A DNA stretch of 64,000 nucleotides from Chaetoderma sp. LZ-2023a (lineage: Eukaryota; Mollusca; Caudofoveata; Chaetodermatida; Chaetodermatidae), in assembly GCA_034401795.1 (NCBI GenBank), contig CM067367.1, positions 28,411,916 through 28,475,915 on the forward strand, written 5' to 3'. This document shows positions 12,687 to 23,791 of this stretch, piece after piece; position 1 is the first letter of the stretch; each line of letters opens with the position of its first letter. The translations under genes and the position numbers were made by a program. Under the pieces are notes generated by a model that saw nothing but the letters and a program-made list of their open reading frames with translations, was not told the origin of the DNA and searched no databases.

Positions 12687-12896
12687 TTAACAGCTTTCCT
12701 CCTGTACGACTGTCTTGAAATTGGGATACTATAATTTCAAATGTTAACATGTTAAAAGCAGTATCACCACATACAACCGTAGGGCTGTAGCGATTCATCC
12801 ATGTATCGCATATGACGCATGCACGTACACACACTGTTCCTTTACGGACAAATGAAAATGTGACTTATAGTCAACATTCATTGCCTCAGCTTTCAG

Positions 12897-13092
12897 GGTC
12901 GATGCCAGTGTAGAGGATGCCACGTTTGGCAGGTTTCTGAATGACGACCATGTCTCACCCAACTGCTCCCCAAAGCCTGCTGAAATTGATGGAGTGTCAG
13001 CTATTGCATATTTTGCAACTAAATTCATAAACGTAGACGATGAAATAAGATATTGCTATGGGAAAAGAAAGGATCATTATCACTGGAGAAAG
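12897..13092 (+). CDS. SET-domain methyltransferase, exon encoding the C-terminal half of SET
   Basis: After the acceptor TTTCAG, one base completes the split codon from the 9836 exon and the frame continues VDASVEDATFGRFLNDD, HVSPNC, then VDDEIRYCYGKRKDHYHWRK, with a donor at AAG|GTACAT. This is the pseudoknot half of SET: GRF(L)N..(H)..PNC corresponds to the GRLxNHS..PNC motif and EIRYCYG to EELxYDYG. Two hallmark positions differ: NH is ND, and the D of YDYG is C. The final HYHWRK corresponds to the PWRK end of the KMT5A catalytic core. The exon is 196 nt and ends in phase 0; later exons were not identified. The substitutions may mean altered or lost catalysis, but the frame is open with no stops, so it is not an obvious pseudogene. 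Confidence 0.85.
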
Positions 13093-13656
13093 GTACATTA
13101 TCGCTTAACTATTTCTGTATTTGCTGGATGACCTATAATCTGGTGCTTCTAACTTGTTTACAATGCATTGGTAGTGTATAGTGTCATTAGCTCATTGAGG
13201 AATTTAAGCTACTGCTGTGGTGACCTTCGATTATCTTCCTATTAACTTTTCTAAAGTATTTTTCATCTCATCTACTTTTTAGCTTAAAGGATTCCAGACC
13301 CTCATGGCCATACGGTAGTCTCCAGAACTCTCATTCAGATTACAAATTGGTCAACTTTTGGGTGAAAATCTTCGACTTTCTGATTTCTTTTTCTGAAAAT
13401 TGTTTAGCGACACCTCTATCTGTCTACTGCTCAACAGTCTTCTAGTCCATGATACTATACTCTACTTCTACCATTCACATCTTTTATTAATAAAATTTTG
13501 TTTAGAAATCTTGGATTTGTTTTGAAGATTGACATGAAGTTGTTTAAAATCATTCAGATTTTAATCTATGATCTGATTTCAGTTAAATGTGGGTGGAATG
13601 ATTCCATCATAGTAAAATCCAGAACTTCCATTTCGATTTATGATTGGTCAATTTGG

Positions 13657-13696
<40 letters not shown>

Positions 13697-14977
13697 AAAT
13701 CTTAGATTTTAAAAAGAAAAGGATTTATGGAAATTGGTAAAGTTTTAGCTCACCTGGCCTAGACTTGCCGATTTGAATGAAATTTGGAATATAGCTTCAT
13801 ACTGCCAAGTCAGATGTCAGATTCAATTTCAGGTAAATGTCATCAAAATTTGGAGGAGTTATGCCCGTTGAAATAGATGAACTGTAATTTTATGCTTTCC
13901 GGATTAGACTTTGCCGATTTGAATGAAATTTGGAATATATAGCTTCATGATTTGTTCCAATAAATTTCGTCAAAATTGGGCTGAGTTATTGCCCTTGAAA
14001 CGGGTGGCACATTTATTCCTATTTAGAGCTATTGACTCCTAATTTGGTGGATGGTTACATCTGGGCATAAGCTACCACTCACATAAGAATTAGGTCGGTC
14101 TGACTTCGTTTCCTGATAATATAGGTCAAAGGTAAATTTTGCCATTAAATCAATAGTAAATTATTCAGTCAGGTCTTTGTTGGTATCTCAGCCCCATATT
14201 GATTATTATATGCCAAATCTGGTCAAGACTAAATATGCATGAAAGTTTTAAAAAAACTGACATTAAGAACCTTCTACTGTAAATGATAAATTGCCTATAT
14301 GAAAGCATTTATGTTCTTCAAAGGTACACAAGGGATACTAACTTGGAAAGCCTGACATTTTGCAGTCTATACAAGATTAGTTAAAATACCATTGTCATAC
14401 CATTGCTCAGGTGGGGGTGTTGGAGGAAGGCATATAGTGGCCGCTTTGTCTATCTGTCCATTTGTCTACCCGTTCACCCTATAGAGCTTTGTCCGGGCCA
14501 CTGTTCCAAAAATTATATGTATGATCACGAAACTATGGAGATGCATCTTATGACGTGCAGAGCATAAAAGCTAGATCAGTCATCTGTCTATTTGTCTGTC
14601 CATCCATCCATCTGTCTGTCCATGCATCCCCTACACGTTTGTCTGGGCCATAGTATTAAGTTTTATTTATGAGATTACTAAGTGTATCATCTTAGCAGGT
14701 AGGTGTGTTGTGTTTGCCTATCATTCAGCTGTTTGCCCATTATCCTGTTACAATTGTGTCCAGGGCATAGTTGCAAGACTTATACAATGTTGCTGAGTAT
14801 GCCTTCGTGGAGCATCCATCAGTTTACTGATTTGCTTTGTTACACTTATGTGTCTCCTCTGTTCGAACACATTCGTTTATCAATTTAAATAATCTTGATG
14901 TATTTGTACAGCAGCATACTATATTAATATCCAATTTATTTCAGCGGTCTTTCACATGTGGAAAAGGTACACTTTTT
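13093..14977. other. Non-coding stretch downstream of the SET exons
   Basis: Holds a GT microsatellite (about 13661-13695), a repeat 5' end AGCTCACCTG at 13747-13756 followed by two tandem units with the phrase GATTTGAATGAAATTTGGAA (13774 and 13917), and CTGTCCATCCATCC-type low-complexity DNA at 14580-14620. No exon continuing the SET reading frame was found. Confidence 0.5.
13661..13695. repeat. GT microsatellite
   Basis: Uninterrupted GT dinucleotides. Confidence 0.95.
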
Positions 14978-16452
14978 AGTTCAGCTGATTTGTCAGTCAG
15001 CTGAGCTATAGCGACCACTCCCCGTCCGGTGTATGTATGTCCGTCTGTCTGCCCGTCCATCCGTCCATCCACAATGGTGGCACAAATCTCCAGTTGTTGA
15101 TAGATTAAAACCAAATTTGGCAATATCTATTTGGACTGTGAAAATCAAGTAGTAGCGTTTTCAAATAACAGAGTTATGTCCCTTGTTAAATTTTCAATGT
15201 ACTGAAGCCTATGGGGAAAATGTATTTGTGGCATGTTTCGTCATTTCTCAATGGATTAGCACCAAATTTAGGATATAGGTTCCCTTTGGAAATATCTATG
15301 ACGTGGCCACGCTGTCAAATGGCAGAGTTATGGCCCTTGTTATATTTTCACAGTTGAGGCCTATGGTGAAAATACATTTATGGCATCTTTTGTCAATTGT
15401 AAATGGATTAAGCCCAAATTTGGTAGATATATTCCTTTGAGCAATATCTATGTGGACTGTGAAAATCAAGTGGCTATGCTGTCAAATAACAGAGTTATGG
15501 TCCTTGTTAAATGTTCAATGTATTGAAGCCTATGGGGAAAATGTCCTTGTGGCATGTTTCGTCATTTCTCAATGGATAAGAACCAAATTTGGTTTATAAG
15601 TCCCCTTCAGAAATATCCATTTGCTCTATGGATATGAAGTGGACACGCAGTCAAATAGCAGAGTTATGGCCCTTGTTATATTTCCCATGTATTGTGGCAG
15701 GTTTCTTCATTTCTCACTGGATTAGGACCAAATTTGTATATAGGTTCCTTGTGGAAATATGTTTCTGCTCCATGGATATGAAATTTACCGGAATCTCTCA
15801 AAAGGTTACTAGTCGTTAAACACTTGGTGGATTTCAACTAAATTTGGATGGAATGACTTTATGGTGTTAGGCTTTAGGAATATTATAGGGAATTTTGTTC
15901 AGTGAATTTTTTGGTGAAAAAGTTTTCATTAGAAATTTACCGGAAAATGTCAAAATACTAGTCCTACTTGGTTGATTTCAAACAAATTTGGATGAAAACC
16001 TCTGGTGATAAGCTTCAGAAATACTTTACACAAATTTGATTGGCCAATTTCTTTGGTGGAAAGCTTAGATTTATTTAGACAAATTTATCGGAATCTGTCA
16101 AAATACTACTTCTTCTTAAACATGTGGTTGATTTCAAACACATTTGGATGGAAGGATCTTAAGCTTCAGAAATTTTACTAAGAATTTTGATTGCTTAATT
16201 TTTCTGGTGAAAATTAGGATGGAAGGAGATTATGGTGTTGGGCTTAAATAAATTGTATACAGAATTTTGATTGGTCAACTTTTGTGAAAAAATTATTTTA
16301 TGGAAACTGTCAAAATGCTACATGTACTCCTAATTAACCGGTTTGTGGGTTTCAACTAAATTGGGATGAAAGGTCCTTATGGTCTTAAGCTTCAGGAATT
16401 TTATTTAGAGCCAGTATTAGCCAGCTTATCGTCAAGGCCAGGTTGGGCCTCT
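14978..16452 (+). mobile_element. Helentron-like repeat, AGCTCAGCTG subfamily
   Basis: The 5' end TTTTTAGTTCAGCTGATTTG pairs with GTCAGCTGAGCT about 20 bp further on; the 3' end reads GCCAGCTTATCGTCAAGGCC and GGGCCTCTTATTA. Internal units of about 165 bp carry AATGGATTAGGACCAAATTT, AATATCTATTTGGACTGTGA and CAGAGTTATGGCCCTTGTTA, followed by a distal set of units with TTGGATGGAAGG and TGGTGTTAGGCTT. No coding potential. Confidence 0.6.
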
Positions 16453-17656
16453 TATTATATAGTAATTGTAGATGTGATTTCCATTATGCATCATGATTAG
16501 TCTTTCTCTGATGTGATTGAATTTATGCACATTAAACACACCAATGGTCTTATTTATACATACGAAAGTATAATATTTTGAAAATTTGTTGACTGGCAGC
16601 TTTAGGCCTATAATTTATTTACAAGATTGATTTTAATGCTCACAAAATTTTTGACTATTGCACTAAAGTTGTGATGTAAGAAAATAGGTAAGAAAAGTAT
16701 TTTGCTCTTTAAGTTAGTGAAGTTATCCACTTTTGGAAGTCACATCTGCAGTTGTATTTATATTGGTTTTGTTTGAAATTTTGTTGATATTTGACATTAT
16801 TAAGCCTCTGCATGTTGTCTGTGAAAATCCAGTTCGAGCTGCGTGATATACCGATATCATATCGAAAACCGATATGACATGGTGGTGTTTGAAAAATCGT
16901 GGGGAAAAAATAAATATCGTCAAACAGAATATGAACAAATTTAAATTTAAAAAACTACATGAGCTACCCGAATATGGGATATACTAGGTGACGCACGTTC
17001 TGTAGTGTTTGAAGGCGAGGTCCGAACCGGAAGCGAATACATTTCGGATGAGAAAAAAATTAAATAAGAATGGATTTTATTACACGTTTGAAATAGCGAC
17101 CTAAAGTTAACATTTTTAGTAGCTAGGGTATTAATTTCAGTGTTCCTACTGTGTCTCATGGACCTGTATTTACCTATTTATCTATTTTAATAACTGGTTT
17201 GAGATCGAAGTGAACAACCTTACTTAGCGACAGATCATTCTAATTTCATGGCAATTGACACCACTTCGGATGGACCCAACCACTCCACCCACGCAAAAAA
17301 ACGATATTCGGTTAAAACTGATATGAAGTCATATCGTAACCAATAGGCCACTGGAAAAACCTCGCAGCCCTAGATCGGGTATACATAGATCGCTTTGTTT
17401 AATATAGATTGCCTTTAGCAAAGGAAAATATAATGTATGTTTCCTATTCCCTATATTACATACCTGAATTTTCGTGGCCATAAAAGTATACCTTAAGTTT
17501 ATTCCTACATGTACGTTCTTAGCAGAATTTTCGGGTAAAAACAAAATTCCTACCTACGTATACATACCTGAATTTTAATTTCTACATTCTTGCCAGGATA
17601 GTTTGGGTTATAAAAAAGTTTCATGCATATATGTTCATATACCTACCAGAATTTTC
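16453..17656. other. AT-rich intergenic DNA with a possible foldback
   Basis: No gene. Sequences around 16843-16880 (ACCGATATCATATCGAAAAC) and 17303-17341 (GATATGAAGTCATATCGTAA) are loosely inverted relative to each other and could bound a 500-bp MITE, but pairing is imperfect. A CTACATTC/CCTACATGTACG motif with ACCTGAATTTT recurs at 17460-17650. Confidence 0.35.
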
Positions 17657-20526
17657 AGCTCACCTGAAGGGCCAAGTGAGCTTATGTCATGGTAGCCATC
17701 CGTCGTCTATCTGTCCGTCTGTCAAGGTTTTCATTTAAACAACTCAAGAACTACTAGGTGGATTTAAAACAATTATGGCAGTAACCAACCTTGGGGCAAA
17801 GATTCAAGTTTGTAAGAAATTAAACTGACAGTGGCCATCTTGCATTTAGTCAGATTTTTTTAAACTGCTTTTATAATCAAACTTGGCAGATGTGTTCCTT
17901 TAGGCAAGATATATTTATTGGATAGATATGAAGTGGCCGCACCCTAAAATACCAGAGTTATTGTCCTTGTAAGATTTAAGTATTGAAACCTGCTGGGAAA
18001 ATGTGTTTGTAGTACGTTTTGACATTTGTGGATGGATTAAAACTTAATTTCGGCAATATGTATTTGTGATATGAATATGGAGTAGTCACTCATTCAGATA
18101 TATTTATGGCCCTTTTTAGATTTTCAACGTATTGAAAACTATGGCGAAAATATGTTTGTGGCAATTTTCATGACTTCACACTTCTTCTTCTTCTTTTCGT
18201 TCGCTGATCATACCACCAGTCCTGTAAGTGACTATCGACATGATCATAAGCGTTAAGTGCGTGGATCCATGGTTTATTAGAGTGCGCCGTGCGGCCTGGA
18301 ACCTCCGTCTTCAGCACTCGAGGTTTCTGTCAGGGTTACCTCACCCTTACCTCTTTTAATCGCCTCTTACGACACGCAGAGGATACGGAAGGTGTATTCT
18401 AAGCCCCACCTACAGGGCAAACTTCACACTTTTTAGGTCTTTTTTACGCCTCTGGTGCGTTTTTAAGTTAAGTTGGTTTTGACCAACACTAGAAAATTTA
18501 AAATGCTTCTTTAGCTCAGCTGGCTTGTCACTCGGCTGAGCTATAGCGATCACTCGCTGTCGAGGTATGTCCGTTTGTCCACAATGGTGTCACAAATCTC
18601 CATTTCTTGATGGATTAAAGACAAATTTGGCAGATATGTTCCTTTGGGCAATATCTATTTGGACTGTGAAAATCAAGTGGCTACGCCTTCAAATAACAGA
18701 TTTATGGCCTTTATTAAATTTTCAATATATCGAAAGCTATGGGGGAAAATGTATTTGTGGCACGTTTTGTCATTTCTGAATGGATTAGGACCAAGTTTGG
18801 CAAATACGTTCTCTTTGGCAATACTTATTTGCTCTCTGGATAAGATGGGGGCCACACCGTCAAATCGCAGTGTTATGGCCCTTTTTCACTGTGATGAGGC
18901 CTATGGTGAAAATACGTTTATGGCAGGTTTTGTCAATTGTTGAATGATTAAAATCAAATTTGGCAAATATGTTCCTTTGGTCGATATCTATTTGGACTGT
19001 GAAAATCTAGTGGCCACGCTCTCAAATAACACATTCATGGCCCTTGTTAAATTTCCAATGTATTGAAGTCTATGGGGAAAATTTCTCAATTGATTAGGAG
19101 AAAATTTGGATTATTATTGATTCCGCAGGGTTTTTTTTGCGGGGGTGGGGTGGTGGAAATATTAGATTTCATGAAAAAATTTACCAAAAGGTTTACTCCT
19201 CCTTAACGACTTGGTGGATTTCAACCAAATTTGGATGGAAGGAGCTTATGGTGTTACGCTTCATAAAGTTTGTACAGAATTTTGTTCATTCAATCTTTTT
19301 CACAAAGATCTCATGAAAAATTTACCAGAGAGTGTCAAAATGCAACTGCCCCTTGACTACTTGGTTGATTTCATCCAAATTTGAATGAAAACACCTTATT
19401 GTGATAAGCTTCAGAAATATTATACAGAATTTTGATCGGCCAATTTTTTTTGGTGAAAGACCATAGATTTTTATGAGATCATTCTCGGAATCTGTCAAAA
19501 TACTATTCCTTAACGACCTGGTGGAACCTTATGGTGTTAAAAGCCTCAAAAGTCTTGTACAGAATTTTAATCGGTCAAGTTTTTTATGGAAAATTTACTG
19601 TCAAAATGCTACTCCTTAATCACTTGGTGGATTTCAACAAAATTTGGATGAAAGGACCTTAGGTTGGTAAGCTACAGAAAAGTTGTACAGAATTTTGATC
19701 GGTCAATCTATTTGGGAAAAAATGGTGAATTATTTTGATTAAAAACCTAGATTTAATGAAAAATTTATGGTGTTAATTATTTTTAAGCTTCCAAAAATGT
19801 ATACAGAATCTTGATTGATCAATTTCTATGGTGAAATTTGGGATGGAAGGACCATATGGAGCTAGGCTTAAAATATTGTGTACAGAATTTTGATTGGTCA
19901 ATTTTTTTGTGAAAAAATGATTTTATGAAAAATCGGAATTCTGAGCCCATAGGAAATTTAGAGGCCATGCAATTCCTATGGACATTCTGGACACAAGAAC
20001 TTTATTACTTGCCAGGAACAATTGGAATGCAGGAACAATTGCACTTGCAGACCCTCGCCTTCATCTCATGTTTGTGCAAGAAGGATTGCACTTGAGGACC
20101 TTGGCCCTTTGCAGACCCTTACTACTTAAGCTGACCAGTACCCCTCTTACAAACCCTTGCCCTAAACTCAGTGTGACTTGTATGAAGGTCATTCATGATC
20201 AAGGTCATTTGGCATCAAGCTTATTCATGGCCATCAGAGTCATGGTCAATCAGAGTCAAGGAGGTTTAGGTTCTAGATCAATCAGGGTCATCTGCGTCAA
20301 GGTCATGGTCATTTGGGGTCATTTACACTATGGTATCATGGTCATTTGCAAATATTGGGGTCAATATCATTCAGGGTTATTGTCAAGGTCATTCATGATT
20401 ACTGGGATGGATTACTTCTAGTTTCAGTGGCCATCGTATGCAAACAACGTGTATTGGTCATTTTGCCAATGGCCAATAATCCCAGTTGAGCAATGCAGGC
20501 CCAGAATACAGGCCCTCTGGGCCTCA
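17657..20526 (+). mobile_element. Helentron-like repeat with a nested second copy
   Basis: Starts AGCTCACCTGAAGGGCCAAG (paired with GTGAGCT) and ends CCAGTTGAGCAATGCAGGC, followed by GGCCCTCTGGGCCTC. A second 5' start of the other subfamily (AGCTCAGCTGGCTTGTCACT) lies at 18513, and a retroposon (18181-18418) sits between the two, so the region is layered. Units repeat CAAATTTGGCAGATATGTTC and CAACCAAATTTGGATGG. The distal part (about 20180-20400) is an irregular array of GGTCAT/AAGGTCAT words that opens a 147-residue ORF of no coding significance. Confidence 0.55.
18181..18418 (-). mobile_element. Retroposon with GAA-repeat tail, copy 1
   Basis: On the minus strand the element reads GAGGATACGG...GTCGTAAGAGGCG, GGGTGAGGTAACCCTGACAG, AACCATGGATCCACGCAC, CAGGACTGGTGGTATGATCA, ending in (GAA)n. 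A 5'-truncated second copy on the + strand is at 60816-60995 and ends in the same tail. Shared 3' ends with a simple-repeat tail and variable 5' truncation are typical of LINE 3' fragments or SINEs. No ORF. Confidence 0.7.
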
Positions 20527-20860
20527 TGCTTTAGGTAATGTCATAGGAAACACGGCAAGAAACAAGTGGCAAAAATCTTGAAAAATAAAAAATTCCTATC
20601 TGCCTAATTGCATTTGTGTGGGTAATATAATAGGAAACATATATATTATTTTATTGGGGATTTTCCTGAACCTTTAACTTTCCTGATGGATAGCACTTGT
20701 TTTGCTTTTCAGTGCTTGCTTGTTTTATCTAACTGCAACTGTAAAAAGCCAGCTTGACTGTTTATGAACTGAATTTGGGTTTTTAAATGCTCATGTTAAC
20801 ATTTTATCTTATTCAAGAGATTCATAAATCTCTTTATCCCCCAGGCGAAATGAGCATTGT
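20527..20860. other. Intergenic, nothing recognised
   Basis: AT-rich, no ORF of note and no repeat boundary visible. Confidence 0.5.
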
Positions 20861-21075
20861 ATTACCATGATAGGACCATGGTAAATCATGGTCTACCATG
20901 GTCATGATACCATCATATGGTATACCATGGTAGGGTAATAGGCACCACAGTTAATGACCATGGTCTACCATGATAATTTACAACCTTGGTCTACCACGGT
21001 AATGTACAATGGTCTGCCATATGGTAATTTACCATGGTCTGCCATGGTAATTTACTATTGTAGCCCATGATCAGC
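20861..21075. repeat. Self-complementary CCATGG minisatellite
   Basis: Repeated ACCATGGTCTACCATGGTAA-type words with AATTTACCATGG spacers, a unit of roughly 20-23 bp. Because ACCATGGT is itself palindromic, both strands contain the same words and the block can fold on itself in many registers. Some words are degenerate (CCACGG, CCATATGG). Confidence 0.85.
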
Positions 21076-21427
21076 AATGGTAATAAATTAGCATTAAATG
21101 TATGGCACTAATAAAGCCGTGCCTTTTTTACAGGGACAGGTCCGCTTTGAAATCCGAAGGACATATTTCACCTCCTGATTTGCAGCGGTTATAAACAGAT
21201 TTAACTGTGTATTGTCTCGGCTGCAAAGGCAGAAAGCGACGCATCGGTATCACTTTTCTGACAACGGTTGCGGCGGCGTCAGCAATGTTAAGTTTTTGCA
21301 TTTAGCTGTGGTTTACAGATTATATCTCTGGATTGCTTCTACGTAGTTGAACAAAACTTGGGTACATAGTTCCCTATAAGGTTCCGAAGCATCATAATAA
21401 AATTGGGGTCACAAGGTCAAAGATTAC

Positions 21428-21440
21428 GGTCACCGTGACC
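21428..21440. promoter_or_regulatory. Perfect IR3 nuclear-receptor-like palindrome in module A
   Basis: GGTCACCGTGACC is a perfect inverted repeat of GGTCA with a 3-base spacer, the consensus form of an oestrogen-receptor-type element. It is preceded by AAGGTCAAAG. Whether any receptor binds here is unknown; the same palindrome occurs in modules B (23138-23152) and D (46512-46524). Confidence 0.5.
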
Positions 21441-21591
21441 TTTGTAAAAACGTGGTTGCTTTCAACATTAATTTTTTGCGGTCAGTTTACTATATACTGT
21501 TGTGTGGACCTATATAATTTATTATGCCCTTTCACATATTTACAAGTCCACATAAGACTGATGTCCACATCAAATATTCAATGTCCACATG

Positions 21592-21593
<2 letters not shown>

Positions 21594-21686
<93 letters not shown>

Positions 21687-21702
21687 TTATATATATATAT
21701 AT
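21594..21702. repeat. AT microsatellite
   Basis: AT dinucleotides with one TTTATTTAT interruption; creates a poly-YI ORF that is not coding. Confidence 0.95.
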
Positions 21703-21861
21703 CGTAATGACATAATGAGTGGTGGAAAAATTGCATTAGATAGTAGAATTACGTAAACTTGAAATTGTTTCCACTTGTGAGATCAAGGGTTATTTCCATT
21801 TCATAAGCCTAGGAATATATTTTACCGTGCATTATTCCCTGTCACTAGAGTCTATGTTTTT

Positions 21862-22280
21862 AGCTCAGCTGACAAGCTATAGCGATCAACCACTGTCCGG
21901 CGTCAACCATTGTGTCCCGTTTTGTAAGTTTCTGATAGATTGTGATCGAACTTGATGAAAATGTTCTTATTGGTGTCTAGTTTGTGTATTATGAAATTGA
22001 GGCTGATTCGATGATAAACAGCAGAATTATATCCCTTGCAAATTGTCATCACTATCGGGCCTAATGGGGGAAAATATTACTTTGGTGGCACGTTTCGTCA
22101 TTTTAGGGCTGTTGACTTCTAACTAACTGGGTCGGTTTGACCTAGTTTCTGGTTATTATAGCTCAAAGGCAAAATTTGCCATTGGAACCATAGCCACACA
22201 TTTGGAAATAAAATTGTAAATAGTTTCAAGTGGATAAATTAAATGATTAATTCTATACTGATTTCTTAATTATTCATCAG
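21862..22280 (+). repeat. Helentron-like repeat 5' portion
   Basis: Starts AGCTCAGCTGACAAGC, then GATCAACCACTGTCCGGCGT, as in the copy at 43975. It is inserted in module A just upstream of the exon at 22281. Its own 3' end is not recognisable before the exon. The last part (about 22190-22280) is intron sequence shared with 23545-23636. Confidence 0.5.
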
Positions 22281-22436
22281 TTGAAACAAGCAGTAGCGTC
22301 AGTACATCAGAAACAGTACCACCAAGTTCAACTGTCGGATGCACGGAATCATCAACTGTGACATCACCAACATACAGAACATCTACAGCTACTCAGTCAC
22401 TTGGACTACATGTACCACGATCTTCGACCGCAACAG
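22281..22436 (+). CDS. Ser/Thr-rich exon, copy 1 (mucin-like or linker segment)
   Basis: An acceptor (AATTATTCATCAG) and a donor (ACAG|GTAAGT) frame 156 nt: two bases, 51 codons, one base. The exon is therefore symmetric (phase 1 introns on both sides) and can be duplicated or skipped without changing frame. The peptide is dominated by Ser, Thr and Pro (for example SSSVSTSETVPPSSTV, ESSTVTSPTYRTSTATQS), as in O-glycosylated mucin-like stalks or disordered linkers. No domain is recognisable. A near-identical copy is at 23637-23791; copy 1 has extra codons SLGLHVPR near its 3' end. The rest of the gene was not found; it cannot be joined directly to the phase-0 end of the SET exon at 13092 without an intermediate exon. 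Confidence 0.7.
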
Positions 22437-22812
22437 GTAAGTTACAAATATGAGCGATGGGAAGATTATGTTAGAGAGTTAAATTACGTAGACTTGAAAT
22501 TGTTTACACTTGTGCTTACCTAAGTCTATGTATATATTTATCTCTGAGTTTATGCCATCAAGGCTGGCCGTCGGCCATCCATCCATCCAACGCCAGCTTT
22601 TATTTCAATTCTCTGTAAGGAACTTAAAATATGATCATAATCAGCCAATCACAATTCAGCAATTTGCAGGAACATTTCGGGAAATCCTGTAAAAGATTAT
22701 TCAATCCTCTAAATATTTCAGTCCATCTTGTTCAAATAAAGCATATTCGTCAATTAGTTTGCCAGTGGCCAATGAACCAGGTGAGCGGCACAGGCCCCTT
22801 TGGACCGCTTGT
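22437..22812 (+). repeat. Intronic sequence with a Helentron-like 3' terminus
   Basis: The intron after exon copy 1 ends this stretch with CCAGGTGAGCGGCACAGGCC and CCTTTGGACCGCTTGTT, the 3' signature of the AGCTCACCTG subfamily, preceded by CCATCTTGTTCAAATAAAGC and CAGTGGCCAATGAA. Only the 3' part of the element is present. Confidence 0.5.
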
Positions 22813-22899
22813 TTACACTGCATTATTCCTTGTCACTAGAGTCCTACAAGTGTTTTTACTAATAATTCCCTTAAAAACTTCATGCATAATTTTCTTAAA

Positions 22900-23410
22900 T
22901 CGTTCCGAACGTTTTAACTGTTTATTATCTCGCCTGTGAATTAGAAAGCGAGACAAAGTTATCACTTTTCCGACAATGGCTGCGGCGGCGTCAACAATGT
23001 TAAGTTTTTGCCTTTAGCTGTGGTTTACAGATTATATCGCGGGATTGCTTCAACCTATTTGAACAAAACTTGGGTACATAGTTCCCTATAAAGCTCCGAA
23101 CCATCATAATAAAATTGGATCACAAGGTCAAAGATTAAGGTCACTGTGACCTTGGTAAAAAAGCGTGGTTGTTTTCAACATAAATTTTTTGCAGTCAGCT
23201 TACTATATACGTTTTTGTGTGGACCTATATAATTTATTATGATCTTTCACATATATACAAGTCCACATAATACTGATGTCCACATCATATATTCAATGTC
23301 CACATTATCATATATACAATCATATCGTAATGACATTGAGTGAAGGAAAAATTGCATTAGATAGTTAAATTATGTAGACTTGAAATTGTTTCCACTTGTG
23401 AGTTTCAAGG
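22900..23410 (+). repeat. Duplicated module B
   Basis: Matches module A from GTTTTAACTGTTTATTATCT through CAATGTTAAGTTTTTGC, GGTTTACAGATTATATC, the receptor-like palindrome AGGTCACTGTGACCT (23138-23152), TGGACCTATATAATTTATTA and GACTTGAAATTGTTTCC. The AT tract that is about 110 bp long in A is only a few units here. Confidence 0.75.
23138..23152. promoter_or_regulatory. Perfect 15-bp IR3 palindrome in module B
   Basis: AGGTCACTGTGACCT is an exact inverted repeat of AGGTCA with a 3-base spacer. It is one base pair longer on each side than the copy in module A, so it has not decayed although the surrounding module has. Confidence 0.5.
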
Positions 23411-23636
23411 GTTATTTCCATTTCAAAAGTCTAGGAATATATTTTACACTGCGTTATTCCCTGTCACTAGAGTCTATGTTTTTCCAAATATTTCTCTGAA
23501 AAATCTTCACACATTGCCCTACTAGCTATTTCCGTGCATTTCATAGCCACACATTTGGAAATACAATTGTAAATAGCTTCATCAAGTGGATAAATTAATT
23601 GATTAATTCTATACTGATTTCTTAATTATTCATCAG

Positions 23637-23791
23637 TTGAAACAAGCAGTAACGTCAGTACATCTGAAACAGTACCACCAAGTTCAACTGTCGGATCCAC
23701 GGAATCATCAACTGTGACATCACCAACATACAGAACATCTACAGCTACTCAGTCACCACCATCTTCGACTGCAACTTGTGTTTTCAAATAA
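23637..23791 (+). CDS. Ser/Thr-rich exon, copy 2, converted to a terminal exon
   Basis: Same acceptor context (TTAATTATTCATCAG) and same opening phase as copy 1, with about 45 nearly identical codons (SSNVSTSETVPPSSTVGS). Near its end it lacks the SLGLHVPR codons and the donor: after TTCGACTGCAAC it reads through TGTGTTTTCAAATAA, giving a C-terminal CVFK and a stop at 23789-23791. AATAAA follows at 23818-23823. It could thus serve as an alternative last exon of the gene that contains copy 1, or it is a duplicate cut off by the module C boundary, where the duplicated sequence ATTAATTAGCATTAAATG begins directly at the stop. Confidence 0.6.

Larger units (their letters stand above)
9972..12896 (+). 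other. Intron between the two SET exons
   Basis: The intron runs from the GT of GTAAGG to the AG of TTGCCTCAGCTTTCAG. It contains a CGCA/CA microsatellite (about 11235-11310), two H1 hairpins (11894-11970 and 12608-12686), a purine-rich GAGA/GATA stretch (about 12235-12355), a directly repeated CTATTTCCACCCAGCT (about 12516 and 12538), and a region of TCCATCC repeats near 11600-11700. No further exon seen. Confidence 0.7.
21085..21780 (+). repeat. Duplicated module A around the Ser/Thr exon block
   Basis: Begins AATTAGCATTAAATGTATGG, continues TCCGCTTTGAAAT, GATTTGCAGCGGTTATAAAC, GTTTACAGATTATATC, a GGTCACCGTGACC palindrome (21428-21440), GTGTGGACCTATATAATT, an AT microsatellite (21594-21702), then ACTTGAAATTGTTTCCAC. 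Partial copies are at 22900-23410 (module B), 23792-24080 (module C) and 46446-46830 (module D). In A and B the module is followed by a Ser/Thr-rich exon. Confidence 0.75.

Noticed and set aside
12795-13028. 77-codon minus-strand frame
   Set aside because: Antisense shadow of the SET exon at 12897-13092, which has splice sites and homology on the plus strand.
18513-18560. tRNA-like TTAGCTCAGCTGGCTTGTC
   Set aside because: Resembles a tRNA A box, but it is the 5' hairpin of the AGCTCAGCTG repeat subfamily; no B box or cloverleaf.
19978-20421. 147-codon open frame on the plus strand
   Set aside because: Built largely from irregular GGTCAT/AAGGTCAT words inside a dispersed repeat; no domain, no splice context.
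21435-21707. Frame ending in repeated YI residues, with similar ones at 46609-46836 and 61609-61842
   Set aside because: AT microsatellite read in frame.
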